From Neelides folsomi (taxonomy: Eukaryota > Arthropoda > Collembola > Neelipleona > Neelidae), in NCBI GenBank assembly GCA_034687125.1, contig JAQGBZ010000124.1:98953-162952 (forward strand): a DNA stretch of 64,000 bases, in the 5' to 3' direction. How positions within the stretch are numbered: position 1 is the first letter of the stretch; every line of letters begins with the position of its first letter. Shown here one piece after another: positions 1 through 14,500 of this stretch. The translations under genes and the position numbers were made by a program. Under the pieces are notes generated by a model. That model was not told the origin of the DNA and did no database searches. It saw nothing but the letters and a program-made list of their open reading frames with translations.

Positions 1-213
1 ACCTCCTTCATGTTCAATTTTTTACACTTTCTCTGGAAAGTCTTTTAAAAAAGACATCAATTATGGGCAAAATTATATGATGGTGGCATATTAATGAAAA
101 CGAGGCTTGAATTGGCAATTTCCTAAGCAACTCTTTTGAAATGTTACGATTTTATGGTAATACGTGTGGTATAATGAGTGGCGCTACGATGGTTTTATTT
201 TTTAAAAACTAAC

Positions 214-3167
214 CTTATCACCGTCGGGTCCACCGCTGTTTCCAGAACCGTAAGATGTTTCTGATATTCGATCATTTATTTCAAAACACTCGTCAGCTGA
301 GCCGAGGTCCTCCAAATCCCTATATTAATGTATATTAATTCATAATTTTTCATATAAAGGTGTGTTTTAAGAATGAATTGTCATATATGACATATTGATA
401 CTAAACAAACACGATGTTCATTTACAACAACTCAGGAGTACAGGAGGTCATTTTTACTGATAACATATAAATGGGTAGCTGAGTTGTTGAGTTCATAAAC
501 AAATGCGCATAATGTTTAGTAATTAAAATTATTGAATTGTATTGTACAAACCTGCTCGATCGATGCGAACCAGATTCAGATTTCGAAGGACTTCTTGGAG
601 CACTTAGTCTTAATGCTGTGTTGAAATAAGTTTCTTGTATCACTTCACGAAGTTTCTTAACCCAAAGTCTCTTAACATCGGGTGAGGTAGCCTGATAAAA
701 TATATAATTCAGATATTTGGAGCTTTAAAGCTTGTCATTAATTGGATGTATCATATAATTAATATAATAGGAAAAAGTTCTTCAATTAAAACTTTACCTT
801 TATAACAATTTTATAATCTGACACAGGAGATCTGCCTGTCCATACGGCAAATTTACATTCGTCTCCTTCTATGCACTCCGTAACACCGAGATCAGATGTC
901 TGCAAATTAAGAGTTTTATGTAAAATTTTGGATAAAACCTGTCTAAACTTAATTAATGAGATCAAATGACTATCATAGAATGACTACATTTACCAATGAT
1001 TTTGAAAAGTATTAAACTTACAAGTAATTTATTTTTAAAGATGTATTTAGCTTTTCCACTTGAATCTTTGACTTCTTTACTAAACAGAAGATACAGCTCA
1101 AATAGGAAAACATGCCGTTCTCTCGCTTTCCGTATAATTTGCTTTGGGTCCCAAACTAGAAATGAATCTTGAAGGATGACCTCTCCTAATTTGTCCCAAG
1201 AAATATCACAGCCTTCTAATAAAGATAAGTGCATCGCATCGTTTGCTTTTTTTGGCACATTCAACATCACATCTAATCCATCCTGGAAAAAAATTAAACA
1301 TGAAACTAATATACATACATATTTAGTAGGTATACATAATATATATGTATATATATATATACCTCATATTCAACCATAATTTTAAACAATTAACTAAACT
1401 TTAAAATATTAATTATAAAGTTATAACAAGAAATGTTTAAAAATTTTGCCTATTTTGGTATAAAGAGTAGTGTAAAGAAATAAAAGAAAATATTAGTGAA
1501 TTAAAACGAAAGTATACCTTGATTTCACCCTGTTCATCACAGCATGCTTGCAAATCTTTGAGTAACAACTGGTACTTTGTAATTCGTTGGACGGGTTTTA
1601 TCAGATATGCTGGAATTGAATGCTCAACGTTATTAGCCTTTTGAATTCCATCAAAAAAGGTTCCAGCATATTGCATGATCATCGTATTCGATTCAGGTTT
1701 ATTCTTACAGTACTGAACATACATATCAAATTTGTGGGCCTAAAATTAATTAAACGGTTGAAAATTAAAATTAATTATTTACTGAAATAGCATTAAACCT
1801 TAAATAAGCAATGTACTCCATGTACGAATTGTAAATTAGTATAAATGAATAAAATATGAATGAATCCTACCCAAGTTACAAAGCAATGACCAATATCTTC
1901 TGGCATTGTCTCATATTTTTCAAGTTCCTTTACAAATATATCTTTGTGAAACTCATAGATTTCTTCAAAGTTTCCAAATATGACTTTCTCCTTTGCTCTA
2001 ATTCCTTGTGGAACATTACTCGCAGGATTCCGCATTCCTTGCAGATAAAATTCAATGCATACTTGGAGATCCTTAACATAAGATCGTTCAGTCTGGAGTA
2101 ATTCGCTCATTATGAACCTGTGAGTATACAAATGAAGAATTTATAATTCTAACAATATAATCTCATTTTTCATATTGAACATAAATTAAAAATAATATTT
2201 TGCTAATATTTTACTCTTGTCTCCGCTTTCGCTTGCATTGTTCTTCATTGAGATCCTTGAGTACTTTCCCTTCAGGGCAAACTTTTCCTTCAAGACTTGA
2301 ATCAGAGTTACGATCTATTGATAAATCAGTACGACTTTCTCCTCCTTTGATGCCCAATGCGTCTTCTAATTGAGATCTGAAATGCAAACATTCAAATAAG
2401 ATTAATTTTCCATGTTCGTTTATTATTAACATAAATATGGCTTTCTCTTTAATACTTAAATATTTAACAAACAATGAAATGAATCTAAAGGAGCATTAAA
2501 AGTGCAAATTTTAATCTCCACTCTAGAATAAAACATTTACGAGCCTCTTGCGAAAAGAAATACAGTAGAAATAGGAATATTATTAATTCCTAGAACAATG
2601 TCCTAGGAAGGTCTTGTAATAAAATAAGCTTTTCCCATTAAAGCAAATTGAACCATACAAGAAACGGAAGAATGCGGTAACACATTTCTAAACAGGGAAG
2701 AGAACAGAACACCATACTATGGTGCATACGTAACCTAATAATAAAGAACCATTGTTTCTAGTTGGTTCCTAGTATAGTTTCCGAGATCAAAGAAGGAAAA
2801 GAGGAAGCAAACAGAGGTCCAATATATTTTCTCCACAAAAGTTCCAGGGGCCATGTGTTGTGTGGGGAGAAGAAATTCGATTGAATGAAGAGCCATAAAT
2901 CGGACGGCATGGAGCCGAAGACGAAATGGATGGAATTAAAAGCCGGACCAGGGCTGGCCCTCAATCACTCAATCCATTCATTGTAGAAAGTGTCAAAACG
3001 TTGATTCTTTTGCATACATACCTATACTTGTCCATACGAGTACTGAAGTCCTTGTATCGATTGTCAACAGCTGCAACCCATTTCTTGATATCGTTAGCAT
3101 GGAGATGACCTTTCTCCACCAAGTTGTCCGCGAGTTGGATCAAAAGTTTCACCCGCTCTCTCGTTTC
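214..3167 (-). CDS. trio: Trio/Kalirin-type Rho guanine nucleotide exchange factor, central part (partial at both ends)
   Basis: Eight exons in phase, in coding order: 3167-3022, 2376-2215, 2117-1871, 1739-1518, 1282-1022, 899-798, 691-552, 319-214 (462 codons). All have GT donors and AG acceptors. The first exon encodes the end of a spectrin repeat ([20 protein letters not shown]). After a linker with a basic RRQE stretch comes a DH domain with CR1 ([10 protein letters not shown]) and CR3 ([19 protein letters not shown]). A PH domain follows ([20 protein letters not shown], then [11 protein letters not shown]), and an acidic Ser/Gly-rich linker. Spacing and residues follow the N-terminal GEF1 module of Trio/Kalirin, which in known family members activates Rac/RhoG in axon guidance and cytoskeletal control at the plasma membrane. 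N-terminal Sec14/spectrin exons and the later SH3, GEF2 and kinase-side exons are not in the window. A short-isoform start cannot be excluded. The next C-terminal exon should lie left of position 1. Confidence 0.93.
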
Positions 3168-3269
3168 CTAAAATAATTAAATGAGCATTAAAACTTGTGC
3201 AAATAGAGGTATTTCTTTATTAGATACATTACATTTCCTTCCTTCAATTTACTCTGCTCATATAATATA

Positions 3270-3535
3270 TGGGTCATTATATTCGTGCACTTTTGAATGA
3301 AAAATGATTTTGTAGAAATTGTAGTTTAAACACAAATAATGTTAAATTATATTAAATTATATTAAATCAAAATCAAATTATGCATTTTGACCATCGTAAT
3401 TGAGATTTAAAGTTAAAACTAATAAAATATATTAATACTCAACTCGCAATCTCTACCTGTGTGAGATTTATTATATTAATATTTCCTCATAACTCTACCC
3501 TTCACTATTCAAAAGTGCACGAATATAATGACCCA
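3270..3535. mobile_element. TA-flanked MITE with perfect terminal inverted repeats (Tc1/mariner-like)
   Basis: Positions 3267-3298 and 3507-3538 are exact reverse complements (32 bp), starting TATGGGTCATTATATTCG. The repeat includes a TA at each edge, consistent with TA target duplication, so the element proper is 3270-3535 (266 bp). The interior is AT-rich with a short tandem run near 3338-3368 and no ORF. It sits just upstream of the first visible Trio exon. Superfamily assignment rests only on the TA ends. Confidence 0.75.
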
Positions 3536-3538
3536 TAT

Positions 3539-5508
3539 TTTACATACCTACTTATGTATGCAACCTGTCAATAGCAGTTTGATCCCTTGAATCATTAAAA
3601 AATGATTATATGTAAAAATCTTGCCGTGTTTAATCTTATTAAAAATATTTTCCCAACTTGATTAATGTTCAAATTCTGAACATTAAAATTACCGTAGATT
3701 ATAAAAGCGACTATACCATATTTTTTACATGCTGTAAGTAGTATGTTCATAATAGATACATACTGTACCTCGTATAGTGTTACATACCTCTGAACAAATA
3801 TATACTGCATCTCGAATGTTTAAAAAAGTGAAAATATGAAGATATCATCTGAAATGACTAATAAAAACAGCATAAAAGTAGAAACTTTTATGCAAAGTCT
3901 TAAAAGTTTAAATATTACATTTTAACGGCCAATTTTTCAATAAATGGTCAAAAAATATGTTTGTATTTCAACTTACTGTATGTAGTATATTACCTACACC
4001 TAGAATACTTACTGTCAGTTCCTACCATGCATTACCACGTAAAACTGATAAATGAATAGTTTTTTTTATTAAAAATAAAATTAGGTATAATTATGGGTAA
4101 AACAGTAGGTAACACATAATAAGTATGTATAAATAATATTTGTACATACTAATATTATGTAATAATATTATGTATGTATGTGCATGTTATTACTTATTAC
4201 ATAAATATATTTATACAGAGTAGCACAACTTATGTTGCTTTAATATTGAATAAAAAGTTAAAGGATATACATTATGACTTTCTCCTTTGTCGGCGTCTGG
4301 AAGCAATGTATCTTTTTATGCATTGGGAAGCCTAGGCTGCTGAGTTGATTTCCTTAATCTCAACTTTCCCAACTTTTGTGAGTTATTAAAATATGAGGCG
4401 ACTTATTTCCCTCATGCATGATGTTTGGTGGAGAGTCTGGGAGGTTAATGTCATATTGATGCTGATGAAGATGGTGATAGAAAGAGGGATTGGACTTCTC
4501 CTCCTTCATCTCCTTCTTGAAGAGTAAAAGTTTGGGGAAGTTGAGAGGAAGGACCATCTTTCAATTTAAGAATAATCTATTATAGCCTGGGAGGAGACGA
4601 TATCTGATTCATGGACATCATGGATGCAAAACGCGGGTCTTCCTCACTCTAACCGACGTTTGTGTGGTGGGGAATGATAGAGTCCCGTCTAAATGGGCCA
4701 TTATGTTTTATCGAATTTGGGAGGGGATTTGGACAGGCAGCTTCTGTTCGGCCGAAAACAACTCTCAAACATCAACTAGGCTATTTGACTAATAATGTTC
4801 ATTTGATCATTAAAGAAATGGAAATTCTTTAATTAAATTCTTTCCATTTATTCATATTAATTAAAATATTTTAATTTCATAGATATTTTCTTCTCTTCTA
4901 TTCAAACTTACACTGTCAATAAATCTCATCTGTGAATAAAATGTATAATTTATTGTATTTAGTATAATTGAGATTTGAGAAATGTAAAAACACTATAAAT
5001 GTTCTTAATTTCTTAATGATGTTTTATTTTCAATATTATTAGCTCTTAACAATTTATGTCTTTTTTTTGAGTTGGGATCAGCAGATCCCATGGGTCTTCC
5101 CCTTTCTAAGTTTTAAGCCTCACGCAATCTCGATTACAATGCATAACTGGATTTTCTCTTATTTATGTTTCTCTACTTTCACTACTCCGATTTTATGACG
5201 TTTGATTTGATTCTTTCTGAAGCAAAGGAGATTTCTTTCAAATTTAATCAAAAACTTTTTCCCTCATGGGAGTTTCAGCGTTTTGCACATGATTGAATTT
5301 ATTTCCCTATATTCTATAATTCCACTTCTACAGCTCCTCAGCTAATATTAAGAGATTTGCCCCAAACCTGTTAAATGTTGTAGGAATTGCAAAATTTTTT
5401 GTCCTTTTGTAAACCCAATTTATTTTATTTAGACCACAAGTTATGACTTTCCTTTATTAACCATAATTTATAAATAATTAACTAATAATTATTATAATTA
5501 TGTTTCAG
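3539..5508. other. Non-coding stretch between visible Trio and GABA-B-R3 exons
   Basis: AT-rich sequence with ATGTATGTA-type simple repeats around 4100-4210. A moderately GC block lies at 4280-4800, with purine/pyrimidine-rich tracts. No spectrin-repeat exon (minus strand) or Venus-flytrap N-terminal exon (plus strand) was recognised, although both flanking genes need further exons in this direction. The 65-codon open frame at 4360-4557 (minus) resembles no family and has no supporting splice context. Confidence 0.5.
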
Positions 5509-8500
5509 TGTGATGCCGGAGCTGGTGTAGATGCTTTCTTCCATGCTCTTTACCGTAAGAAAGAACACAAAATGATCTCCCTAGTGGGCACTTCGTCCTC
5601 AGACATTACTGAGCGGTTGGCTAAAATCGTTCCATATTGGAATATGGTTCAGGTAAGATGTCGTCACTAATTTCTTAATTGATATTACAAGATAGGAGGC
5701 AATTAAGAAATTATGTGCTGAATTGGAAATTATGCAAATTCTCACCCAACCATGAAATTTAATCTTTTGGCTTCCCGGGGAAAGTCGTGTAATACGTAGC
5801 TAAATATTATAATTCAATTATTAGATATGAATTTTATGAATTTTAACAAGTGGAAATTAATTGTTAATACAACAAAGGAAGACTTTATAACTTTCAAGGA
5901 GAAAGTTTAAAAGAATAGTGAATTTCATAAGGAGAATTTGCAAAATCTTTATCCTGTTTAGATAAAGAATAATTGAGAGAAGCGCCAGGGATATTTTTTT
6001 CTTTCTCATTTAACCAATGATGCGAATGGCGAACATCTCTTTGAAGTTCCAATAGGCCCATCATTGCAGTGTATGTTCAAATGTTTATTATATGTATACA
6101 TACATACTACCTATATGTTATGTATCAGGTATCAGTATGCATTTCATAGTAGCTTCCTCTGACTACAATTCATTTAGAAAGCATCTGTGTATGTATTAAG
6201 TTTCATAGTCTTTACAACTTATTGTTAATCTAGAATTTCTCAAATAAGTAATAGGGCAGAATTTCAAAGGAGTTCTTCAACAAACCAGCAAATTCTTTTA
6301 ATAACATGTAAAGACTCAAACTTAAACTCGAATAACCATCATATCATTAGCCAATAAACCCAAAAATCCATTTCTCCTACTTATTAACTGATTCTAAAAT
6401 TCATTCGAGTTTAAATAAACGACGCATATCTCATTAATTCATTAATCATATACTCATGTTAAGAAATTAATATCTCATTCTATGTGCAAACAGACAATAC
6501 CTCCAAACATTTAGTTTAATAAAATTAATTTGCTCTTCAGGTTTCCTTTGGGTCAACGTCTCAAACCCTATCAGACAGAAATAAGTTTCCATTTTTCTAC
6601 AGGACAGTTTCACCAGTTTCGTCCCACAATGCTGCCATTATTCAACTTTTGCACCAGTTTAATTGGGACACAGTGACTTTTTTTTCAAAGAACGAAAATC
6701 AGTTTACAATGGTAATACTATAAACATATTATCTTTGAACTTATTAAATATTTTTATACATAAATAATTTATAAATCTACTATCCCACATATAAGTATTT
6801 CACAGATATATTGAAGTGTTAAAGTAAGATAAGATTTATTATTAAGAGTCTGTTAAATACCATTATTTAAAAAAGGTTATCATTTACCAAATTCTCCAAA
6901 ATAAATAATTAGAAGTGGTTTGAATACCCACCTGCTATAACATAGTATATTATAGTAACACAGTACATATCGGAACACAATAAATGTGACATTTCAAAGA
7001 AGAACAGGTTATCTCGAAATTTTTAATTCTTTAGTAACGGATTTTGGAAATGGAATTTCATAAAATTTTAATCGACGTTTGACATAGCGATATTATTATA
7101 ACAAATATGGGTTATTCCGCGTAAAATGAAATATGAACAAATTACATAATGCGATTCTCTTTATTCCGCTATCGATGACAAAAGTTCTATTTTGTCTCAT
7201 TTCTCACTCAAATTCATTATATTTATTGAAAATTTGCTTATCAATTATAATCTACCATAAAGAACAACTTATATTTGATGTACTATCATTATATTCGTAA
7301 TGTCCATTAAAATTATTTGTTTCATAAAAATAAAAATCGTTAGGAACGAATCTAATTCCGAGATAACCTATTCTTCATTGGAATGTCACAAATGTGTATT
7401 GAATAAACCAAAGAATATAATGACCGATAATGGCCAAAACTTTTCTTTATCTCCATTCTTTGTTCACTTTCTAACTTTTACTTTTGCACAATATAACAGT
7501 TAAGCATTGATTATTGAAAAGAAACTAAATAATGCTTGTAATATACGCACTACTATGTAGCATCTTATATGAGTATTTAATAGAAGTTCTTTCTTCTGTA
7601 AGCGACAAAGATTAAGTGACAAAAACCATAAGTTGACAAGTGAAGTAAGATAATAATGTTGGTGGAATCAAACAACGTGGTAGATTTGTGGACATTTCTA
7701 ATTTCTAGCATGACCATGATTGTCACTGCTCAATACTGACAGTATTAACAAAATTAGTAAATCTTACCCAAATACAAATATATTAATTAACGCCATTATA
7801 AATATTCATAATATATTTGTATTTATATTAAAATTTTAAATTATTCTAACATGATTTTTTCATTGCTTTAGGCGTCCAATTTTTTAGTGACCGAACTTGA
7901 GAAAGTAAATGTGACATGCAAAGGAACTCTCACATTTTCTTCTTTTGATATTAAAGATCAGTTGCAATATATGAAGGTTTGTTTTAAAAGTTATATCTAA
8001 TAATAAATGCTCGCTTATATCTAAATACTAAGGTATACTATACATACAATTCTACGAAGTTATTAATAAATTAAAGTTCATATCTAACAATAAGTTAAGA
8101 TAAAATGGGAACAATAACTTATTTTCTTAACAGGATCACCTTGATTCAAGAATCATTATTGGAAGTTTCGGATCTGATATTGCTCCAATCATATTTTGCG
8201 AGGTCTGTTTAAAAAATCGTTATGGTATATCATTTATAAATTATAAGCGGTATATCATAAAAAGTCATATCGTAAAAAGTAAACAAAAATCAAATACAAG
8301 TGGCAATTTTGCATTTTGGTGATTTTTCGAAAATATTTAGAAGAATTGCATTTGATGAGAGAAATGAACGGATTCGCAATTCCAAAATTCAATTCACTTC
8401 ATCATATTCAATTCAACTTCAAAAGAAATAGAAATGAGTCCTTGAAAGGACTCGGGGCTTGTTTTTATCGATTATATTTATAGCAAAACTATACATTGAA

Positions 8501-11500
8501 TATACTTCCGAATTCTTGGCCTTACATTGAAGAAGAGTCAAAACTACACGATTTTTCACTTTTTATCTTTTTATTCTTCTTGGTAAAATTTTCCCTGTAA
8601 GGTGAATTGGAGGGTTTCATATTTCATTTATATGAAGTTATATTATGTAATACGTCTTTTCGAAGTTTGATCAAGTTGGATAATCCGAATCTTGAAAGGA
8701 TTACTCTTTAAATATTTCATTCCTTTTACCTCGTTTCTTAAAAAGATTCGGTTACACTAAAAAATAGACTTGCTTATATTCTGTATAAATACCAGTTTTG
8801 GATTTATATAGTATTAAAAAACCACCGCTTCTTTAAGGTTTAATACATAATTTATACCATACATATCATGTAAATTAAAAAGATTATTTAAAATAATGTG
8901 GTTAAGGCATTAGAAAGGATGAGGTTTTATTTAACTGAAAATGAAATCAAGAACATTGTTTTACTAAATAGGTCTTTCGATTGAAAATGTTTGGTCCAGA
9001 CTATGCATGGATTCTTATTGGGAAACCAGAAGAAAATTGGTGGAGAAAGCAATCATTCGCTTATTCAAATAAGAGTTTTAGTACCAAAATACTTTCAACC
9101 ACTCAAAGTAATTGTGGTCAATGGGAATTGGCCAAAGCCGTGGAAAATACATTAATAGTCGACAGACACAATTTTGCAGTACAAAACATGAAAACTATTT
9201 CCGGATATGTAAGTTTGACAAAAACAGTACAACTATTTTACTTAAACATATGTGGTTAAAAAGTAAACTTTTTAGATATGCTAAGCTAATATTATTTAAT
9301 CAACATCTTCTGTTTAAGTTTACTTATTTTAGTAAGTTTATATTTAGTTGGTATATAAAATAATCTACAATCTTATGTATGTGTAATCAGTAATCGTATA
9401 TACACATTTGTACCAAACAAGTTGTTTCATTATTCATTTCATGCAAAGTTAATGTAGTTGAAATCAAAATGAATTAAATGTAATTTAAATATCTTTCCAT
9501 ATCATTGGTATTAATTTCTTTTTAGACTGCTGACAGCTTTAAAGCAAAATTCAAAGAAAATAAGAAAGAAATGAGCGAGTTTGCTCCTGAAACATATGAC
9601 GCCATATGGTGCTTGGCATTAGCGCTCGATAATTTAAAGAAGAAATACAATTACGATTTGAATCTCTTTAGCTATGCGAGCAATTCAAAGTTCTCCAAGA
9701 ATTTTCTCAGAGAAATGAGCAAACTTGATTTCAATGGAGTTTCGGTAATGTCTATCAATATCAATAAACATAAAAGAACTTGTTTAGTATAATTACTATA
9801 ATTGTACAAACTTAGCTTAATTAAAATTAACACCGAAGTTATCCTTATATAAGAAAATTCTTGATAGATCCCTAAAAGTAGAAAAAGTATTTAATATAAC
9901 ATATTAAAACTGTTAACTTTAAAATTAACTTTAAAATTAAACACATAGGGGCCGATCTCATTCTCAGGCTCCGACCGCATTGGAATCACATCATTCACAC
10001 AAATCCAAGGTGAGGATTTGTGCTCAAATTACAACCCCACCCTTTTGATCCTGATTCAAATGGAATTGATGAGAAGAATTGTTATGTGAATTTGAGTTGG
10101 ATTGAATTTGTAGAGGGCCGAGTGGTCCGTGTGGCGCTTTACTTCCCACGGGACTCAATATTGAATTTGAGCTGTTCGGACTGTCGTTCCATTCAATGGC
10201 ACAAGAACCAAGTGCCAATATCACGGAGGGAATTTCGTTTCAAAAGAGTTCATGTCGAGACAACTTCTTATTACGCTGTCGCTTTCATTGCATCACTAGG
10301 GATTCTGATGGCAGCCGCCTTTCTGGCCTTCAACCTCTACAATCGGAAGCTGAAGTGAGGAACTCTTCCCAACCCTCACTTTCCCCTCTTAATGTAAAGG
10401 TCTACTATTTATCTTCATGTAAAGGTACATCAAACTGTCAAGTCCTCTTTTGAACAATATGGTCATCATTGGATGCATTTTCGCATACTTGTCTGTCATT
10501 CTGTTGGGTTCGGAATTTGGGCCAATTCCTGATGGAAAGCATTTCGCTTACATTTGTACAGTGAGTCTCCTTTGTGTCCGTCAGCTTTGGATTAAATGGA
10601 TGTTCTATTCAGACTCGAGCTTATTTGCTCGCGACGGGATTTTCACTTGCTTTCGGAGCAATGTTTACCAAGACCTATCGTGTTCACCGGATTTTTACTC
10701 GTAGTAGTTTGGAAATTGTGAAAAACAAGGTACTACTTTCAAATTTTAACACGTTTTTTCCCCTTAAATGTAAGTTTTGAGTTATCGTGTTGATTAAAAG
10801 CTCATTCATTACATATCCCAAAATCAAAAAAGGAAGGTTGATGCCAAATACATTTAATAAGTATGCAAATTTGAAATAATAGTAGAATCAAAATCCAAAT
10901 ACAGACTACAGATATTTACCTATGTACTAGTATATTGCCGATTTTGCCATTAAATATGCAAATATGGAATAATCCAACATAGCTTTTTACTAATATGGTT
11001 TTCTGTTTATATTCATATCCTAATCCTCTCTTTCGTTCCTCTTTAAATTCATAAAATTTGGCTACTTGAGCACGTAAGATCAGATAAATTCAAAAATCAG
11101 CAAAGAGCATCATTCTAAAATTTGCTTGTAAAACGAATTACACTAAAAGAAATTGCTCATTCAACGTATATTTAAAGCCATTGTAAAAGACATTCACTTT
11201 TATTAAATTCAAATTGTAAAATAACTAAAAATTCAAAGCAAATCAAGTTATCCTATATTTCCCATTTACCGACATTTAGTTGAAGGACTTGTGTTTATGA
11301 GATTCTAACTTTTAAAATCTGATTTCAGCTATTACGGGATAATCAACTCGTTATTTTAGTCATGTCTTTGGTTCTGACCGATTGCTTCATCATTTCTCTC
11401 TGGGTTGTATTCGATCCAATGCACCGTCATTTACTAAATTTGACCATTGAGATTGATCCAGAGGATCGTTCTGTCGTCTATCAACCCCAGGTTGTAAATA

Positions 11501-14500
11501 ATCATTATCAATGGCTTAATGGATCTATTAACCATAAATTACAACCCATCATTATTACTACATAATTACAAATACATATTATGTAATAATGAAATATTTA
11601 TTATACATAATTCAAATTAAGATGATTTACACTAAATCCCTAATTAGTCTAATTAATTGAATCCCATTAAGATTGAAGTATGTCATTCTCTACATGGCCA
11701 TACTTGGTTGAGCGTTTTATACGGCTACAAAAGTTTACTCCTGGTCGTGGGTCTCTACATGGCATGGGAAACAAGGTGAGAATATTCATATGTGTAAAGT
11801 TAGCTCAGGATTTGAATTGATTAGTTTGAGGATTCCACCTCAGTTAATGGAATTGTCCCAATTCCAATTCCATATATTACATTATGTATGGTGCATACCT
11901 ATTATAGTAGAGCTCAAATGTATGATCTCAAGTGAGCGGATCAATTTTCAATGTATGTCAAACTTACTTATATTTCCTGGTTCTCCATTTCCTATGTATC
12001 TGTATGATGTCTCCTCCAATGAATTGAATTTTGATAGACATGTGAAAGTGCAAGCATTAAACGACTCGAAGTACATCGGACTATGCGTTTATATTGTGGT
12101 TCTGACGAGCGTCCTCGGTGTTTCACTAGAAAATCTTCTCTCGGAAAGGGTGACTCTTTCTTTCCTCACCGTCACGGCCCTCGTGCTTGTCTCCACCACA
12201 GTCACCCTTTGGCTTCTTTTTCTTCCAAAGGTCTCTTAACTATCTTTATTTTCTCCATCTCTCCATTATCGTATAGTTTTTCTGTTTTTATTATGTAGTA
12301 TACATATAAGAGCATCTCGGATGTGGGGATCTTATACATGAGATCTTTATACCTAATACCTTATAGTAGTTAATAGGACTGCGGACTGTTAGATAAGAAA
12401 GCATTTGTGCTCGTATTGGCTCGTTTTAACAGCTCAATAATGTTTCCTCTTCTATAGATTCACACAATAATGAGGAACCCGGTCGGCGGAGACCCCATTG
12501 TACAGAGCATGGGACTCAAAATTGAATTTAACACTCGAAGGTAACTGTGAGAGTTTTGGTTTTATCTCTACACAACTTCACACTACAGACATCACTGTTC
12601 TGACTGTTCAGACATCACTACATACCACATATATTTATATGTACCATACATATCAACATGGATGGGTGGGAGGCTTGTGAGGAGAAGACCTTTCATTTAC
12701 TTTCAAACTCTATTACTCCCATTTTACTCTCAATTTCCTTTCCCGGTTCTCGAGAGTCAAATCCGAATTTATTTACACAACTTTTCTTCTATCACTTTTC
12801 CCATGTTCGACAAATAAATGGAATTTGAATTTGAACTCTTGAGATTCTTCTTTCTCTCCTTCCACTTTCCTCTCACTCATTTCCATCCCACTTACAAGAA
12901 AAGGGAAAAGAATAAAGGACTTTTCTAAACGAGTCAGCTTCCCTTATTTTTCCAAACTCGTTCATCTATCGTTATTTGAATTTCAAGCATGTTTTATACT
13001 GAGATTTAAATTATATTAAAAGCATGTCTTAACATTGTCTGAGTATTTTTCAAAAATTCCTTCCTCTTCCTCAAACTCGAATTGATTGGGTTAAATTTCA
13101 ATATTCTTTGGGAGAAAATGAAATTTTGCAAGAAACGCGGTTAAGGTATCCAAGCATGTGAGATATTTATGAAGTATTTCCCTATTCCATAATGAATCTT
13201 TTTTCGGGAGGTTTGAGATGAAAAGGGTATTTTAAAGATGCCAAGGCGGGTTGAGCTAAAAAGCAGAGAATTAAAATCCCCGTTTTTGTTGGAGGCGGGC
13301 GGGTTGAGGATGCTGTTGGTTTCCTTTCTGCTCACCTGCTGCTCAAAATTGAATCCGATTGGAATCTAATAAAGGGAAAACTAATATGAATTCTCCCTAC
13401 TTTGAACCAATAAATTACTTTAGAAAGTTTCGCTCAACTCTTCCGTTATTGCAGATTCATGACTGAAGATACTTGGAAAGAACGTGTGTTCAGAGCTGAA
13501 GTTCAAAACAGAGTTTACAAAAGACAAATAGAATCAATCAATACCGAATTGATTAAGATGGAATTATTTTTATCCACCGATTTTCAAGAGATTCAACAAA
13601 TTGTCAGTATATTTTTAAATTAACCAATTTTTTTTATTGATATTAAAACTGTTGATATATTGATATAAAGATATTAAATATTGAAGATAAATAAACAATT
13701 GTAAATATCCTATTAATTATACCATATTATGTAAATAAATAATCGCAATAAAGTAAAAGTCCTAATTACCTGATATTAGATTATTTGTGCTAATTTATGA
13801 TGTAATTGAATGTAATTTGGTTTTAATAGGAAGAGCTTGAAGAAGGAAAAGGGAGATCAAGAACGCCTAGCGTGGATTCTTCACTTTCTGGTCCTGATGA
13901 AAGTGAAATCTATACGATTTATCTTCACGGGCCTCGATTCATGGTTCCTATCTCCCTCTTCAACTTTGACTCAGGTGTCCCTTCAACAACGCCACGGTCG
14001 AGTTGGCCAAACGAAGACTCTCCTTTGTCACCTTTAAAAAACTCATTTGGAGACCAACGGTTCAAATCAGAGCCCAAATTGGTTTCCCCCTCGGAGGAAA
14101 ATTTCCCAGGGAAGGATTTCTCTGCTAATGGGAAAGTTTTACAGAAGGGGATCCTCCCAAAAAATCCCTCCTCGAGCTTTTTTCTGGATATCATTAGGTA
14201 TCCTTTGAATTACTTCTCTGGATTGGTCAGACCATCAGTAAAAGACAATAAGAAAAAAATTCCCGAGAAAATATTTAATTTCGAAATAAGTCGACACGAG
14301 GATTTTAAACTTAAGAGAACAAAGAGCAATATTCAAGCAATAAAATACAATTCAGTGCCCGATCTTTGTTGGGCAATTCCCAACTCCTCCAAAATGACCT
14401 TTCACAATCTTGAACTCAAAAACAAAACTTTCAATTCGGATACTGTTGTTGACTCATTCAAGTTGGAAAACTCAAGGCAGACGAGCATGGAGGAACCAAC

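Noticed and set aside
10020-10358. 112-codon frame treated as one exon
   Set aside because: The first 94 bp are intron: the acceptor TTGAATTTGTAG before 10114 restores the expected GABA-B-R3 sequence when joined to 10009.
12585-12640. CAGACATCACT repeated twice in a GABA-B-R3 intron
   Set aside because: Only two short copies; too little to call a repeat element.
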